DNA of 64,000 nucleotides from Gyromitra esculenta (lineage: Eukaryota > Ascomycota > Pezizomycetes > Pezizales > Discinaceae). The stretch covers positions 1,426,001 to 1,490,000 of the forward strand of contig JBCAML010000010.1 in NCBI GenBank assembly GCA_038503075.1, read 5' to 3'. This document shows, piece by piece, positions 30,748 through 43,500 of this stretch. Both the position numbers and the translations under genes were made by a program. The notes under the pieces are model-generated. The model saw nothing but the letters and a program-made list of their open reading frames with translations. It was not told the origin of the DNA and ran no database searches. The stretch's first letter is position 1. Every line of letters begins with the position of its first letter.

Positions 30748-32361
30748 TTATTGCCCGTATGTATCGTCATCATACGGCTTCTGCGCATAATAAATGTGCC
30801 TGTTGTGCATCATCGTAAGACTGGCTTCAAGCTTCCTAGAACAAAAAAACAGGATGTTTGCTTACTGTAACGAATAAGAATGGATCTTTCTGTTTCTGCA
30901 GTCCTTCTTGGCCTGGGCGATCAATTCCTCAACTTCCTTAATGTCCATTTCCAGAACTCTCGTCAACAATGCCATACCGAAAGCCTCGAACCCCTTTTCG
31001 GCAGTCATATATAGATATGCACCCATCTCTTTCTGTTTAGTATCAGCTGGCCAAGTGCCAAAAGGAACCTTCAACTTCCTGTGGGTGACATCGGTGAACC
31101 CGACATCCTTCAGAATCGGCTCCAAAGCTGCAGCAACCTTAAATTCTCTGCCTTTACAATACCCCAAAGCCCTCGTCAGTAGTTCTTTTCGCCCAGTTGA
31201 TATTTATGTGTTAGGAGATTACCAATCTTTGAAGCTGCCTCGTTACACAAGTAATAGTACCTGTATAAGGCGGTTGTTTCAGCCAAACTATTATCATCGG
31301 TCTTCAAGTAGAACTCGTATTCCGCCAATTCAACCCAGCCACCTGGTTTCGTGTGTCTGGCGATATTTCCCGTCAGTTGGACGAATTTCAAAAGAAACAA
31401 AGTGAAAATCCCTCCTACGTACTTGTACGTTTCTTCAATAAGACGTCGCCAATCTTTGATTGCGCCGTTCAAATGGCGTATGTGGATAAGATCGAACGAA
31501 TCTTTTGCGAATGTCCATTCAATTTCGGCATCGTCGATTTGGAATTGCACGTTTGGCGGGACCCTGGCACAATCAACATGTAGCCCTGGCGAGAGCAAAG
31601 TATCGAACTGAGTAAGGTCACAGACCAACTTGGTTGTATTGGGCTAAGATCAGTACCAATCACCTCGGCAGACGGATAGCACCTATATGTGTTAGCCATG
31701 AATGCCTCTTAGAGTCAACTTTCACCTACTCTGCAACATCAATTGCCCAAATACCAGTCCCAGTGCCGACATCAAGAATCCTCTGGGGATTGGGGTCAAT
31801 GGGGGCCAAGTGCAGTTTGCCCCCGTATAAGAGAAGGTAGATGTGATGAAGAACATCCAATCTATATTTCTCTTTAGCCGTGAACCCGAGTAGTAAAAAT
31901 ATTTGGGGGCCGGACAAACTGACCTTTCTTGCTCAGTCTCATCGTTTGGAAAGGCATATTTGCTGGTAACTCCTCATCAGCCTGGCACTCTTCCTATATT
32001 TCTCGATGAATGCAAGTTACCCATCTTTATAGGCATGATAGCGACGCCCATTTTCATATCGATACCTATTCGAATCTCAGTCTAGCACCAAATCATATTG
32101 ACTTGAACGATCATCATACTCATAGATCGAAGACGTTAACGAATCAGTAGAGTATTCACTCCTATTGCTCGTTCAATAAATTTATCTACCGCCCTAGGGT
32201 ATCCAATAACTTACGACCCAGATCCATATTCGGAACTTGAATCATCTGACTACAGTAGCTATTATTACTTCGCCCTTCCTCGACGTAGCAAAATTGTGTC
32301 TGGGGTTGTTTAGGTCACTCACCAGATTTTCATCAACGGCGATAGTTTGATTTTCGGTCAT
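30748..32361 (-). CDS. LaeA-like SAM-dependent methyltransferase (11 exons, 333 aa)
   Basis: Exons: 32323-32361, 32215-32249, 32120-32161, 32021-32065, 31924-31962, 31730-31861, 31626-31682, 31423-31563, 31223-31356, 30866-31151, 30748-30799. All ten introns are 47-73 nt and all phases agree from ATG (32361) to TAA (30748). Motifs follow the LaeA-like order: acidic N-terminus; Y-E-N-G-R-R-Y-H-A-Y-K-D-G; P-N-D-E-T-E-Q-E-R-L-D; G-G-K-L-H-L-A-P; SAM motif I I-L-D-V-G-T-G-T-G-I-W-A; V-I-G-T-D-L-S-P-I-Q-P; H-I-R...I-K-D-W; K-P-G-G-W-V-E-L; G-F-T-D-V; and a C-terminal I-H-S-Y...Q-K-P. LaeA itself is a nuclear regulator of secondary metabolism, but this expanded family has many members of unknown target. 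No biosynthetic core gene is visible nearby, so a cluster role is not supported. Confidence 0.87.
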
Positions 32362-33782
32362 AGTCGCTTTTTTATAACATGGGGTTGGGATAGAAAACGG
32401 AATGCAATAAGTTTGCGGTCTGGGTGGGGCAGAGGATACTAATATACAGATGGCTCCGGCACAACGAGGGCCCCACTTGGTCGCTTAAGAGCTCAAGGCA
32501 GGCTTATGGCACGGGCCGATAAATTGTTGAACACTTGTAATGATCGTACATCACTAGCTTAAATGCGTGTTTGGCACTACCGAGCTAGAGTATCCCAAGC
32601 TACCCTACATGTGGCTACCTATGCAACGAAATATTACAGGGAAAACGGGAAATTGCGGCTCTAACGTTCCCTAATTGGAATGATCGGAGATGTAAGTTCT
32701 CTTCTCTTGGAAAGCGTTAGTTTGTGATGCCTAGTTCTGTATTTATTGGCTATGTTTTCCCAAGATGGCTTGAAGGCTAAATGCCTGCGAAACCAAGGCA
32801 TTTTATTCACACATCCACAGCTGCCATGACCAATGAAAGGTTTACTAGAGTATATCCTGATACCTCAAAGACAGTGAAAACAGCCGACCGATTTATTGTA
32901 GGGCTACGAATGCCCAGAATTCGGTGCTGCAACTAAAACACCACGACGCAATGAACACTTCCCGACACAACCATACATTAGAGCAGAATAAATCCCTAAC
33001 ATATATAGATATTTTGTGTATCGCCCTTCTGTCTCAATGAAGACGCGATGGGAGGGAAAGGGTTTATGCCATTGACGTCACAGCGTGATGTCTTTGATTG
33101 CTACATAGGGTATTTTTGACCACCAAATTTTTTAAGGGAGGATACATGTTTTTAAACTCTATAGGTCGTGGCCATAGTCATTCACCCCACTTGTTTTTTT
33201 TTAACTAGGACTGATTAGTCTAAATACAGACAAACCCTTAGCTGTCAAACATAACCGGGTATTATTATCATGTTAGTTTCGACTTGTGGTACCATAGGTA
33301 CCACACCAAGTCGCTAGCCAGGATGATATTGTGAATTCTTAGTTCGATTATATACAACCAATCTAGCAATTCCACAGATCGTAATCTTAATGGCCATTTC
33401 CCACCTTTATCAACACACAGATATAATTCTGGATTCTGTAGTGCAAGAATTGATTAAGATATAATACCTATATATGTGACCCTATAGTGCAACCGAGGCC
33501 TAAGAGTAAGCCAGAAATTTGGCAACCGCGTGATTTGAGGCCATGTTTCATATATACCCGGTGCGCTTTTTCCCTAGCTGTACTAACCAGATCATCGTCA
33601 CCATACTCTTCAAATCCCTACTCCTTCATGGAAATTCATCCAATTCACAAAAACTCTGATTATATCAAATTCATCTAATAGAGATTGTCTGATTAGAGTC
33701 ACTTTATCAAAATTCGATCTACTCTAGGAGGAGTAGACCACTAAAAAAAGGGTACAAGATATTCGCTTCTGACACCATACTC
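32362..33782. other. Upstream region of the methyltransferase gene; AT-rich spacer
   Basis: No gene is supported. A perfect palindromic segment GTGGTACCATAGGTACCAC occurs near 33286-33304. Confidence 0.45.
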
Positions 33783-33909
33783 GTGCTCTAAGATAAGTAC
33801 TTGGAAATGCCTTTTGGTGGCAACGTCTTTTAATCCATCCCGCAGTGGCACTTCACAACTTAGTTGGCTAAACTTATACTCTTGTTTTCAAGTACCTATC
33901 GTAGGGCAC
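33783..33909. mobile_element. MITE-like element, copy 1 (127 bp)
   Basis: Terminal inverted repeats: left GTGCTCTAAGATAAGTACTTG (33783-33803); the right end read in reverse is GTGCCCTACGATAGGTACTTG. The internal block AATGCCTTTTGGTGGCAACG and following is shared with copy 2 at about 36101-36227. No coding capacity. Confidence 0.7.
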
Positions 33910-36100
33910 AAGTAGAATCCCGGACTGGGATACATGCGTGTTTTCAGGGTGAGTGTATATTTAACCGGAGCACAGCCCAAGGGGTCAGGTGGTCTTGTAT
34001 GAAATTTGCGGGTTGGTTTTAGGTTATTTACGTGTCTTTTTGGATATAGTTCAGTTAGTTTTGGTTTTTGGTTTGGTTTGTGCTTGGATTTTGCGAAAAG
34101 TGCCATAACCTTCGGATTGGACGTACCTAATGAGTAAACAACAACCAAAGCACAACCCAGAAGTGGCATTGTTCAGGAATCCTACTGTAACAAATATTTT
34201 TCCTGGACGCTGGGACCAAGACGCCAAATCCATTTTCCACCCATATGATCCCCCCTCTGTGCATATGGCTATCACACGCCAATTCTAGTATTTACATACC
34301 CACAAACAGTAAATTCAATTACTTGATATTTGAATTAAATGATACGTGTACCGTTCTATATCCACTCTATTGCATAAGCAGTAAGTATCCCCGTGGGTTG
34401 TCAAGTAACTATGCCTATACGTACTTAATTTCTCTATAGCTATATAGTCGATCGGCTCCTAAAGTTCTACGTATATACGTGCATATAGTATATCTAGGCC
34501 TGAACTCACGCCATAGCCAAACACAACATGCGATACTCTTGAAACTAGGGGCCAATAACAGTAACAAAAAGTGTGCAAAATATGATCCATATGCTCGCCA
34601 ACCACATAGATATCTTCAAGAATAAAGTCCTCAAACAAACTAGCACCTAAAGTAACCAATGGGGCTCGAGCCGCCTTTTCCTCTTCGAAAGACAAGGTCG
34701 AAAAGACTTCCATCTAGGTCTCCGGCCATAGTGGGCTCGGATGATTTTAAGCCTTCATTGTAGTACTATTGTAACGCATTCTCTGTTTCTCGCAGGGTTT
34801 TAGCTACTCGGATACATCATGAAGAACCTGAAAACAAGGATATTAGGTAGACCAATCAGTAAGTCGATATAGCTAGATCCAGCCAACCAGAAACCCTGAT
34901 CTAGAACATGCATTTTCAGGTTCTTCACGTGGTATCTGAGTACAGCAAATTCCTCGATCTCGAGTCTGACATGGACAACAACGGAGCAATCTGGAATAGG
35001 ATATTTCTTGCGCATCAAAAAGGCCGCCTTATGAGTTGATCTTCTTTACTTTGCCAAAGCCAGCTCGCTATCGGTTGCTTGGACTAGGGGATGTTTGAGT
35101 CGTTTCGACAACTGATCACCTTGTCTTACCAAGGTGTAATTAGTGTATGCTTATTAATATACAGATACTACCTATAAAGGTAAAAAAATCCCTAATAAAA
35201 CACATACTCTACCCTGTCTGGCCTAGGTTCCCTGCCGAGACAATACAGTAGCCTAGATTTGTCTCTGAAGCTGTTAGAGATGACTATTTTTCATTTTATC
35301 TTTCTCCTGCACTGCCTATAGCTTAGCGAGGACGCTTAGCAAGTTTACCGGGTTCCGCAATTACCGGGCCCGTGGTTTTCGGATTCTTATCTTTCCGAGA
35401 ACAGCACGAATGATATCCCACACTCAGCCCCTGCAATAGTTGAACCTTTCCAACACTGCGATAGATGTGTACATATTTGAGAGGTGCACTTCGCTATTGT
35501 AATGGAGGGAGCGTGGATGTGAGAATGTTACATGTCTTGCGAGGCCTGTACTTGCATGTACGGTATATGTAGTTTCATAGAGTGGGTAACTAATGTTCTA
35601 CCTATATCATGTATGGTTTGTCACCCCAGCCCCGCATCTATAAGATCTGGATATCTACTCGTGCTCTAGAATAAGTACAAGGCCCAGGCATAGAGTGAGC
35701 GAACGGGTATGGGTCTGCAGGAAAAGCAGGCGAGAGCGATCTTAACTCACTATAAAATATCAAGGATAACTAGTGAGGCTTCTTCCACACCCAATGCTGC
35801 CAAACCAAGAAAGAATCGAAAGAAAAATTGTTGATTGGTAAAAGCACATTATAAATGAATTTAGAGAAAAACAGGGAAAAAAGGTCGCAATTTTCATCTT
35901 ATTGTTGTGATTATCCTTTAGAGTAGTTGATCCCATAGTAATCGCTGTGGTTGAGTGACTCGGCCACGAAGGCAGAGCACTGTGTCATTTATTACTCTGG
36001 ATCCGCATATCTCAACATAAAATTGTGATTGCAGCTGTTCATTATCAACCATCCTTATGGTGTTCTATCTTGCATGCAGACCCCTACTGTTTGGTTACTT
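33910..36100. other. Gene-free AT-rich spacer
   Basis: Contains a stray MITE end (CTCGTGCTCTAGAATAAGTAC, 35658-35678) and short broken frames. No gene is supported. Confidence 0.45.
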
Positions 36101-36227
36101 TATGCCTGAGCCTTTTACCTGAAAATGCCTTTTGGCGGCAACGTTTTTTAATTCGTCCCGCAGCAGCACTTCAAAATATGGTTGGCCAAAGTCTTACCCT
36201 TGTTTTCAGGTACTTATGCTAGAGCAC
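36101..36227. mobile_element. MITE-like element, copy 2
   Basis: Internal block AAATGCCTTTTGGCGGCAACG and right terminal repeat (read in reverse GTGCTCTAGCATAAGTACCTG) match copy 1. The left terminal repeat is degraded. About 80 percent alike by eye over the shared core. Confidence 0.65.
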
Positions 36228-37543
36228 AAGTAGAAAATAAATCGAAAATCCTCGTAGATCCTCACTAACAGGGATGTATCCCCAGCACGATTATGTCGCC
36301 TCTTGCTCAAACTGGTAGTAAACACTTTTATCAACTTATCTCCAGATATTCTTTCTACAGAATGATAATAGAGTTTCTTAGCTTTTCGAATCATGATCAC
36401 ATCGAACCCCGTTGGTTTGTTAGACAATGCTAAATTTTTACCGATTCATATGGGTTATATATTAAGATGCAACATTACTCATGACGACCTTGGCTTTGAA
36501 AGTTTGTAAGGAGGTTGGATTTATTATCGAATCGCGAGGCTATGCGGCCTTTTCTATAGGCCGAAAGCCCTAGTAAATATGCGTACATACAAGCTCCCAT
36601 CCCACATGGACGCCGAGGGTGTTAAGCAAGTGCTGTACCAGTGGGTATTATGTTCTAATTATATAAATAACTGATTTATACTTTACTGAGGGGACCTATA
36701 GCTAGCTACAGTAACGGGTTGAAAGTTTGCGCATGAGTGTTGTTGAGGACGCACAGCTGCGCATGTTTGCGCACTAATAATGTTTTTTTATTACTAATCT
36801 GGCCTAACTAGATCACGCGCACTTAGGGATAGAGTCGTTCCTGGGTGTATGACGAAACTGGAGGTGTGACGAATCTCACCCAAAATCAACGGAACGCGAA
36901 GAAAAAAATACGAAAAAGTTGGTAGTGTCTATGGAGAGTAAATATAATTCTCCTGATGGTTCGGAAAGGGAAGAACTTTGATCTTATTGATTTTAATTTT
37001 TGACTTCTTAGGAAATTCGTCACATCCCCGGCCCAGTTTCGTCATACACTCAGGAGCGACTCTAGCGATTGCTTCGCCCTATTGATCCGCCATCTGGGCT
37101 AGTGTTGGTGGGTATACCCGTGGAGGTTTACTTAGGGCAAGGTTAACTATAGTTGCCCGTTTTATTATGGTGCCATACACATTAAGCATTATACTGCTGA
37201 ATCTCAATCTCTTAAGCCTCTCAAGCAGAAAAATACGATTTGGTATTTGAGTATTTGAATAATGAGCAGAGGATGCAGCTTTTTTTGGGGGGAAATCTTA
37301 ACAACTGCTTGTATTTACCGTGTAAATACAAAAAGGCGATGTGCTTTTAAATACGGGAGTCAATTTCTATGAACTTTCTACCTCTAAGTTATCTAGTTGC
37401 TTGTTGCCTGAAACATACCCAGGATAGAAACCTCTCAAGAAGGAGCTATTAGACTTATATAGATATGTATGTGGTGTCACCTCTGGCAAACCCGCAAATT
37501 GTGCCCCCATGGCATATTTGGCGCTCTTTCGTGATCAGCTAGC
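36228..37543. other. Gene-free spacer with a possible 5S rRNA relic
   Basis: No ORF of note. About 36588-36650 faintly recalls a degraded 5S rRNA (C-C-C-A-T-C..., GTTAAGCAAGTG, GTACCAGTGGGTA). A hairpin-like flanking of 36838-37045 (TCGTTCCTGGGTGTATGACGAAACTG against CGTCATACACTCAGGAGCGAC) is also seen. Confidence 0.35.
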
Positions 37544-37552
37544 ATGCTTAGA

Positions 37553-37649
37553 ACTTTTTTCTTTTTTTTGTTAAGTCACAGTTTCATTGTTTATATGGGT
37601 ACAAGAATATCGCATGCAACAGAAGTTATGGCGTGAACAAAACCCTAGA
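37553..37649 (-). mobile_element. 5'-truncated LINE 3' tail (minus strand)
   Basis: Reverse complement of the LINE 3' end (compare 14805-14898), with its A-tail near 37554-37570. A perfect 9-bp target duplication ATGCTTAGA flanks it at 37544-37552 and 37650-37658. Confidence 0.85.
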
Positions 37650-37658
37650 ATGCTTAGA

Positions 37659-39119
37659 GCAGATTTAAAGCTCATATAAACCAAGCGATTCTCCACTATC
37701 ACTCTTTAACTCTTTACTCCCCCCCCCCCCCATATCGTTTGCACTAATTCTCCAATCTCACTTCCATCCCTGACTCGGGCACACAAGAGGTGGTCGCCAG
37801 TATTACATAAGGCCAGACACGAGACGTTAATTGAGGTTCCGGTCCAGTAAATATCCATGACGTTAATTAGGTGGTATATCCAAGCTTGAACACCGATATG
37901 AGTGCTCTCAATACTCCTTGACTCTAATTCGTGTTTGCGGGTAGCTACTATTTAAATTCCGTTTATAGCCGTGCGACGACTATATTGTGTCGTCTCGAAG
38001 CGATCAAGCTTGGCAGTTTTGGTTTTTAAGGAGGATTTCGCGTCCGCAGTAGCCTTGCACTATAGCTAGGTTTTGAAATGATCCTAACGAGGACCAACCG
38101 GTACCAGACTCGGGGGCTGATAAAAGGAATAAAGCGAAAACTTAACATCTGCGAGGCCTCAGAAAATTTCTGTTACTATGCGGTAAGGGTGACTAGGGTC
38201 TTGTTAGCTGGATTGTCTTACTTTTACCTACGATAAGCGAAAGGAATACCTAGAGTGCGCTTTCTATGGCGCACAATCCTGTGATGCCCTTTATTCGAGT
38301 GGCCAACCCAAGGTACCAGCAAGTAACTGGAACTTAAAGAACGTACATAGAAATAGGAAATTTTAAGTTAAAACGACAGAACCAGTGAAGATCTTATCAA
38401 ATCCGCAAATACAAAACACACACCACCATCTCCTCGAAACCATGAGCTGTCGCTATATATCGCATCGGACCCGCGAGACGAAATGTAAAAAGCATTAAAA
38501 AAATAACGCAAAAGAACGTAAACATAAACGATAGCGAATCGGAAAGTAAACGATCCGCAAAAACCCTTTTTCACATCACAGGCAAAAAAACATGATTTCA
38601 ATAGTGCGGATACCTATGCACGGGTCGATAGTTAAGCACAGCACGTGACGGATGAGGTTATCCGAGAGAAAATAATCAGAGGTGTAAAACATAATCGAAC
38701 ACAAAGACAAGAAGTCTAGACTTTTGAATAGCAATAAAAAGGAAATCCGAAAGTAGATCATTGGAGCGACACGAGAATTAAGAGATTTTGAAAGGATCGC
38801 TGGTGGAGCGACTCGTAATAGGAACTTAAAGTATAAAAGACTTTATCTCGTGGCAATTGGGCCTCGAGCTGCGAAGCAGCCGTCCAATAAACCCTTCGTC
38901 GATACCAAGTGGCTGTGCACATAAAGGATTCTAGGCCTTGATGAGTCACCTTAACACTGTGCAGGAAGACTTCAATATCTTAAAGCCACGGGCACGGGTT
39001 TATTTTTTGGTTCGAATCAGTAATGTCTGGGACTGCTCATCAAAACCCTTAGCATCTACATACTCTCTGGGCCAAGAGGAACGAAAGTGTAGTATACCAT
39101 GTTGAAAACAATTGGCAAT
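37659..39119. other. Gene-free spacer downstream of gene D
   Basis: Contains a poly-C run near 37718-37730 and broken minus-strand frames. No gene is supported. Confidence 0.45.
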
Positions 39120-40551
39120 TCAGTCGCCATCGTTTCCGCGCTCAAGGAACTCACCAAAACTGGATGGAAGATACCAAACTTCTTCTTGGGCCTGCGGGCT
39201 TGTTGGTCGATGGGGATTGTGACTAGGGTTCGAAAAATGTTGAGACGACTGAGGTCCCACAACACGATCGTGCCCAAAGTGTAGGCTGTATAAACGTCCG
39301 GGACTTGTTGGAATGTAGTCATTTCCCGCGAAATTTCTTGGCCGCATAAATGGGTACTCGGTGTCAAGGGGGGGATTGTTGTCTACTGATATGTTATCCG
39401 ATCCACGACAAGAGCCTCTAGAAGTCGTTGCATCCCCCTCAAAATTATTATGACTCCCTGGTCCCATTGTTGATCCCCCTTGAATAGATGCCTGAAGTTT
39501 TGCCTGTTTTTTCTTGTGGCAAGATCCGACCGTATTTTTGTGTCTTTTCAGCGAACTGTCCCGCCCAAATTCCGAGCCACAATCAGGGCATTGGATTTTT
39601 TCTTTGATGTGAATAGCCATGTGACTCCTAAAGAGAATTTCATGTTAGAGTTAACATGGTAGCTATGGATATATATACGTAGCAAATGTGTTACCTTAGT
39701 CTTGCTTTAAATGGAAAATCTTTTTTACAAACTTCACAAACGTGTGACTTGGCTTCGCGTCGAGAAGAAGAAACCTTCGAACTCTCGCTTGATCTGCGGC
39801 CCAAGGTTATCCTTTCCGTACTATTCGCAAAATAATTTCCCTGACGTATTCGTTTCCCCCCACACCCTTCGTTGACACTTGAGCCTTCACCTCCCCTACA
39901 GTCGATATTCTCGATGCCGTTTAGTGAGCGAGCGCCCAACACACCTTTTCGGGATGAAGGTACTGCTGGGCGTAAATCCCTCACGCTACTTTCGATACTG
40001 AGAACTGCACTAGACGTTGCGACGGTCTTCACAAGCTTCTCGTTACGAATTTTCGTGGCCACAGCACTCATACCCGAGTACTCTTCCATAGGCCAATGAG
40101 GATCTTTTTGGGCCTGCAGAATAAAATCTCGGCTGTTGCCCAGCCCAGGGATATCCTCAACGCCGGTAGCCATAGTGGAGGCTTGGTCGCCCTTCGGAAT
40201 TGACAGTGTGTGTACGGTAAAAGGGTCGTCATTTTGGAGGATAAATCGTTCCATCGTATAGTTGTTTTGACCATGGCCTTGGTACTGGATAGGGGATTTG
40301 TAGCGACTGTTTGTAGCGGTAATGCATTGGTTGACATAGCGCTCGATATACTGGGGAACCTCGGTGGTAAAGAAAGCATAGTCGCCGGGCGATAAGGAGA
40401 CACTGTGGACGGGTGAGGGTAGACCACAAGATGGATCTCGGATAAACTGCGTGAAATCGAGGAGGAACCTTTCGCGGAAACCAGGCGGCCACGGAGCCGA
40501 GTACTGTTCCCCGGCAGAGATTTGCGCCCGAGTTCCTAGCCTGTCCGTCAT
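39120..40551 (-). CDS. C2H2 zinc-finger protein D (2 exons, 454 aa)
   Basis: Exons 39695-40551 and 39120-39627, with a 67-nt intron (donor GTAACA, CTAAC branch, TTTAG acceptor). Finger 1: C272-X2-C275-X12-H288-X3-H292. Finger 2: C299-X2-C302-X12-H-X6-C, a C2HC variant. The intron cuts finger 1 between A-R-L-R and S-H-M-A-I-H, the same place as in genes A-C. The N-terminal 270 residues are Ser-rich with no domain I recognise; an R-R-E-A-K segment precedes the fingers. The layout (long N-terminus, two fingers, Ser/Pro tail) matches gene C most closely, which suggests the two are paralogues. Predicted nuclear; targets unknown. Confidence 0.84.
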
Positions 40552-43500
40552 GGCTGCTGCCAGCCCGGTTGACGCTGGTCGTAAGCCTCTGCCTTGGGCT
40601 TCGTCGAGAGGAGTGTTGGTCCCTCGCGTAAAAGGCAGCGTTTCTTGCGGCTATTAATATTTTCTGTGGAGGTAGCACGGTTGCACTCGGAGTAATTGAA
40701 CGGAAATGGCGAATTTGCGATTACGAAGACTGAAGTTGATAGCAAGTGGGGATTAGCTGACTTTATACAATATGTACGTATATGTAGGTTCGCAAAAACG
40801 CGAAGCCTGCTGGTGCGAAGGTGCGAATTCGCACCAGAGCACTCAGCAAGTAAATGGTAGTGCGAACTGCTCATGAAGCTGCCATCAGGCACGCAAGAGC
40901 ACATCGCAGAGGTTTGTAGCGTTGCTAGCTGCTGCTCAGGAAAAAAAAAAGTTCAAAACAACTGCGCACTAGTTCGAGGATGGGCTTCGAACTCGAAAGT
41001 CGATAAAACTGGCCAGCTCCCTCTGCGTGTGTGTGTCCGTGCAGCTCAGCTTATGCCAGTCCCAATTTTAGGATGTGCCTGCGAGGCTATTCCTCCTCGA
41101 CAATGGCATTGTACACACGGTGCTGTCGGAAAGTCTTGGCTCCCTCGTCTCTGGCAAGCACGACTTGCTGACGGATTGGGGCGACAGTTTCTATCGAAGG
41201 TGACTATACAAAACTGTCGGGCGTTATTTAGTATGTCAGTATTGATATTTCTATAGTTTTCACCGCTTTTGATCTACTATTCCCCAGTTTGATCTACAGC
41301 TGTTTTGTTTCCTGTCAGCAGGCTGTAGGGTGCTAGGACTTTGCGGGCGTGACTGTATTTACGTCAGTGAGAGGGTTGACACCCATCTTCATACATGTAC
41401 CCTATGGGCCCAAGGCTCGAGCTCCTTCGGATTCGTGTTTCAAATTCATCCCAACATTAGCGTTGTCAATCCTGCTTGGGCTCACCAGTTACAGAAACAT
41501 TTTGGCGATTTGTTGCATTTCCGAGAATCCAATCGATTGACTGCACCTATCCACCCCCAGCAGAAGCCACACACGAGAAGCCGTCCGAATGTGCGTCTTC
41601 ATGCGGACGATGGACCAATTTTCTTCTACTCAATATCTTTTTAGACACGTATGTCTAGCATTTACTGTTGAGTTCTCCAAGATTTTGCCTCGTAAGGCTC
41701 TGTAGACTGTTGTCGTTGAACACATGGTGCTTTGGCCTGATTTCCATTTCATGCACTGAGGAATATATGTAATATCATCAGTTAACGCATTTCGTCTGCC
41801 ATACATTTCGGCAAGCCACCCTATATTTTGGCTGTTCGGTGCTCTCTCATCAGTCAAAAATCAGCGGGCTGAATCTGCATACCCTAAAAAACTACAGCAA
41901 ATCCACCCTTCGATTTTCGATCGGGTGTCGAAGCAGCCCGTTTTAGAACACCAGTCAAAATACGAGTAGCAGACACACCTAATTTCAGCCATCGCACGGA
42001 GCAGGGCGCTTTGGAACAGTCGTTCCTGCAGTTCGTCATCCAACGGATAGGGTCCCGCCCGAATTCTAACAAACTCCCGTAGCTTGAATAAACCCTTGGA
42101 CTTATATTTTACACAGTAATTGCACTTAGCGATTCCATAGACTCCTTTGCGACCTCATAGCTCTTCTTCGTTCTCTAATTCCTACATTTCTTGGGATTCC
42201 CAAAGACCCCAAACTTGGGTCTGTGCACAGGCATTTACTGATACGATTGTGTATCTGAACCCCTGTTCATCGACTGGCTTGCAGTTTCGCCAAAGAACGA
42301 CGGTTGTCGCTGCTTTGATGCAAGGACAGGAAATGGCCCGTGAGTCAGGTCCATGGAACCACCGGTAACCAGTTGATTGGAACTCAGTTGTGATGAACCC
42401 TCTGCGTATCCAACCGCAGCACTTAGGGTATCTCCAGAAGCTCGGCCACAAGACGATCCAAAGATCCCCAATTCAAATTTTGGCCTGCAAGCGATTCCGC
42501 ATGCTAGCCAATCGGGTGATTGAATAGCAGCCCAAAATTATCGATAACCTGACTCAGCCGAGAGCCCTAAAGTCAAATGAACACGAACGAGGTAAGTAAA
42601 GAAACGTGGAGAAAACCCTTGCCCTTGGTATAAAGCTTATTTCGACGCGAGATCCTCGGTAATACTTGCCGACATTTATATATGGTGGTGTTTGGAATGC
42701 TGCAATTGCAGCGCCTTAACGATCAGTTCGCTAGTTGGGACTTACTTAGGCTATCCCCTCTCTGGATCACCAAGTTGGCCTCCAAACCCGGTAACAGCCT
42801 TCTAAAAAGGCTCAAACGAGCCTGTGGACAAAGCCGCTGTGGCTAAGACTGGCTTATTTGCTGAAATACACAAACCCTAAATTTCTGCCATGACTAAATA
42901 CTACTGTAGATGACGCGAGTGCCTCATTATTGCAATTGCATACGAGGCTGATTAAGCTTATATTTTAGTTTCTAGGGGAACTTCACTACCAGCTGCCTCG
43001 GCCGTACCTTAGTAGAGCGCTAGAGGGATGGCGTTTAGCTCAGTTTGCTTATTTCCCACGTGTAAAACTAGCCCTGAGATTAAAAGAGCTAGCTTATAGT
43101 ACACTCTAGCCCAAGCGGGACCTCATTGATCTCTTTGTTCGTTTTCAGGCACAGGAGCTATCATCAAATGAGCAGTCAGAGGGTGGGGCCACGCTGTGAC
43201 AGCTTTTCTATTGGTACAATCGCCAGAGATAAGGCCGTTACGATGTCCGCTCTGACGTACTTGCTTCCGCCGCCAATAACCGCGCTAAAGGCATGTGAAA
43301 AATGAGACTGGCTAAGGGATAGGCTCACTCCACTACCTACTCTAACGAGTCCTCAGCAGATACTTGATAGACTTCCCACTCATATATATGGCCATCTCCA
43401 AGAATAATACGTTCTATGGCCTGTTGTAAATATATATTGTTCCACTGACCCATCCTCGACATCGTAAACTTGTCTCGATTCGCTTCCTCGCTTGGAAATG

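Noticed and set aside
30836..30865. A 30-nt intron near the 3' end of the methyltransferase gene
   Set aside because: Too short; the acceptor at 30800 gives a 66-nt intron and restores the conserved C-terminal Q-K-P motif.
31176..31222. A 38-nt intron in the methyltransferase gene
   Set aside because: Using the acceptor at 31152 instead gives a normal 71-nt intron with a CTGAC branch and a better protein join (K-I-G-R-E-F).
41330..41644. 104-codon plus-strand frame
   Set aside because: Begins inside the dispersed repeat and has no recognisable domain or codon pattern.
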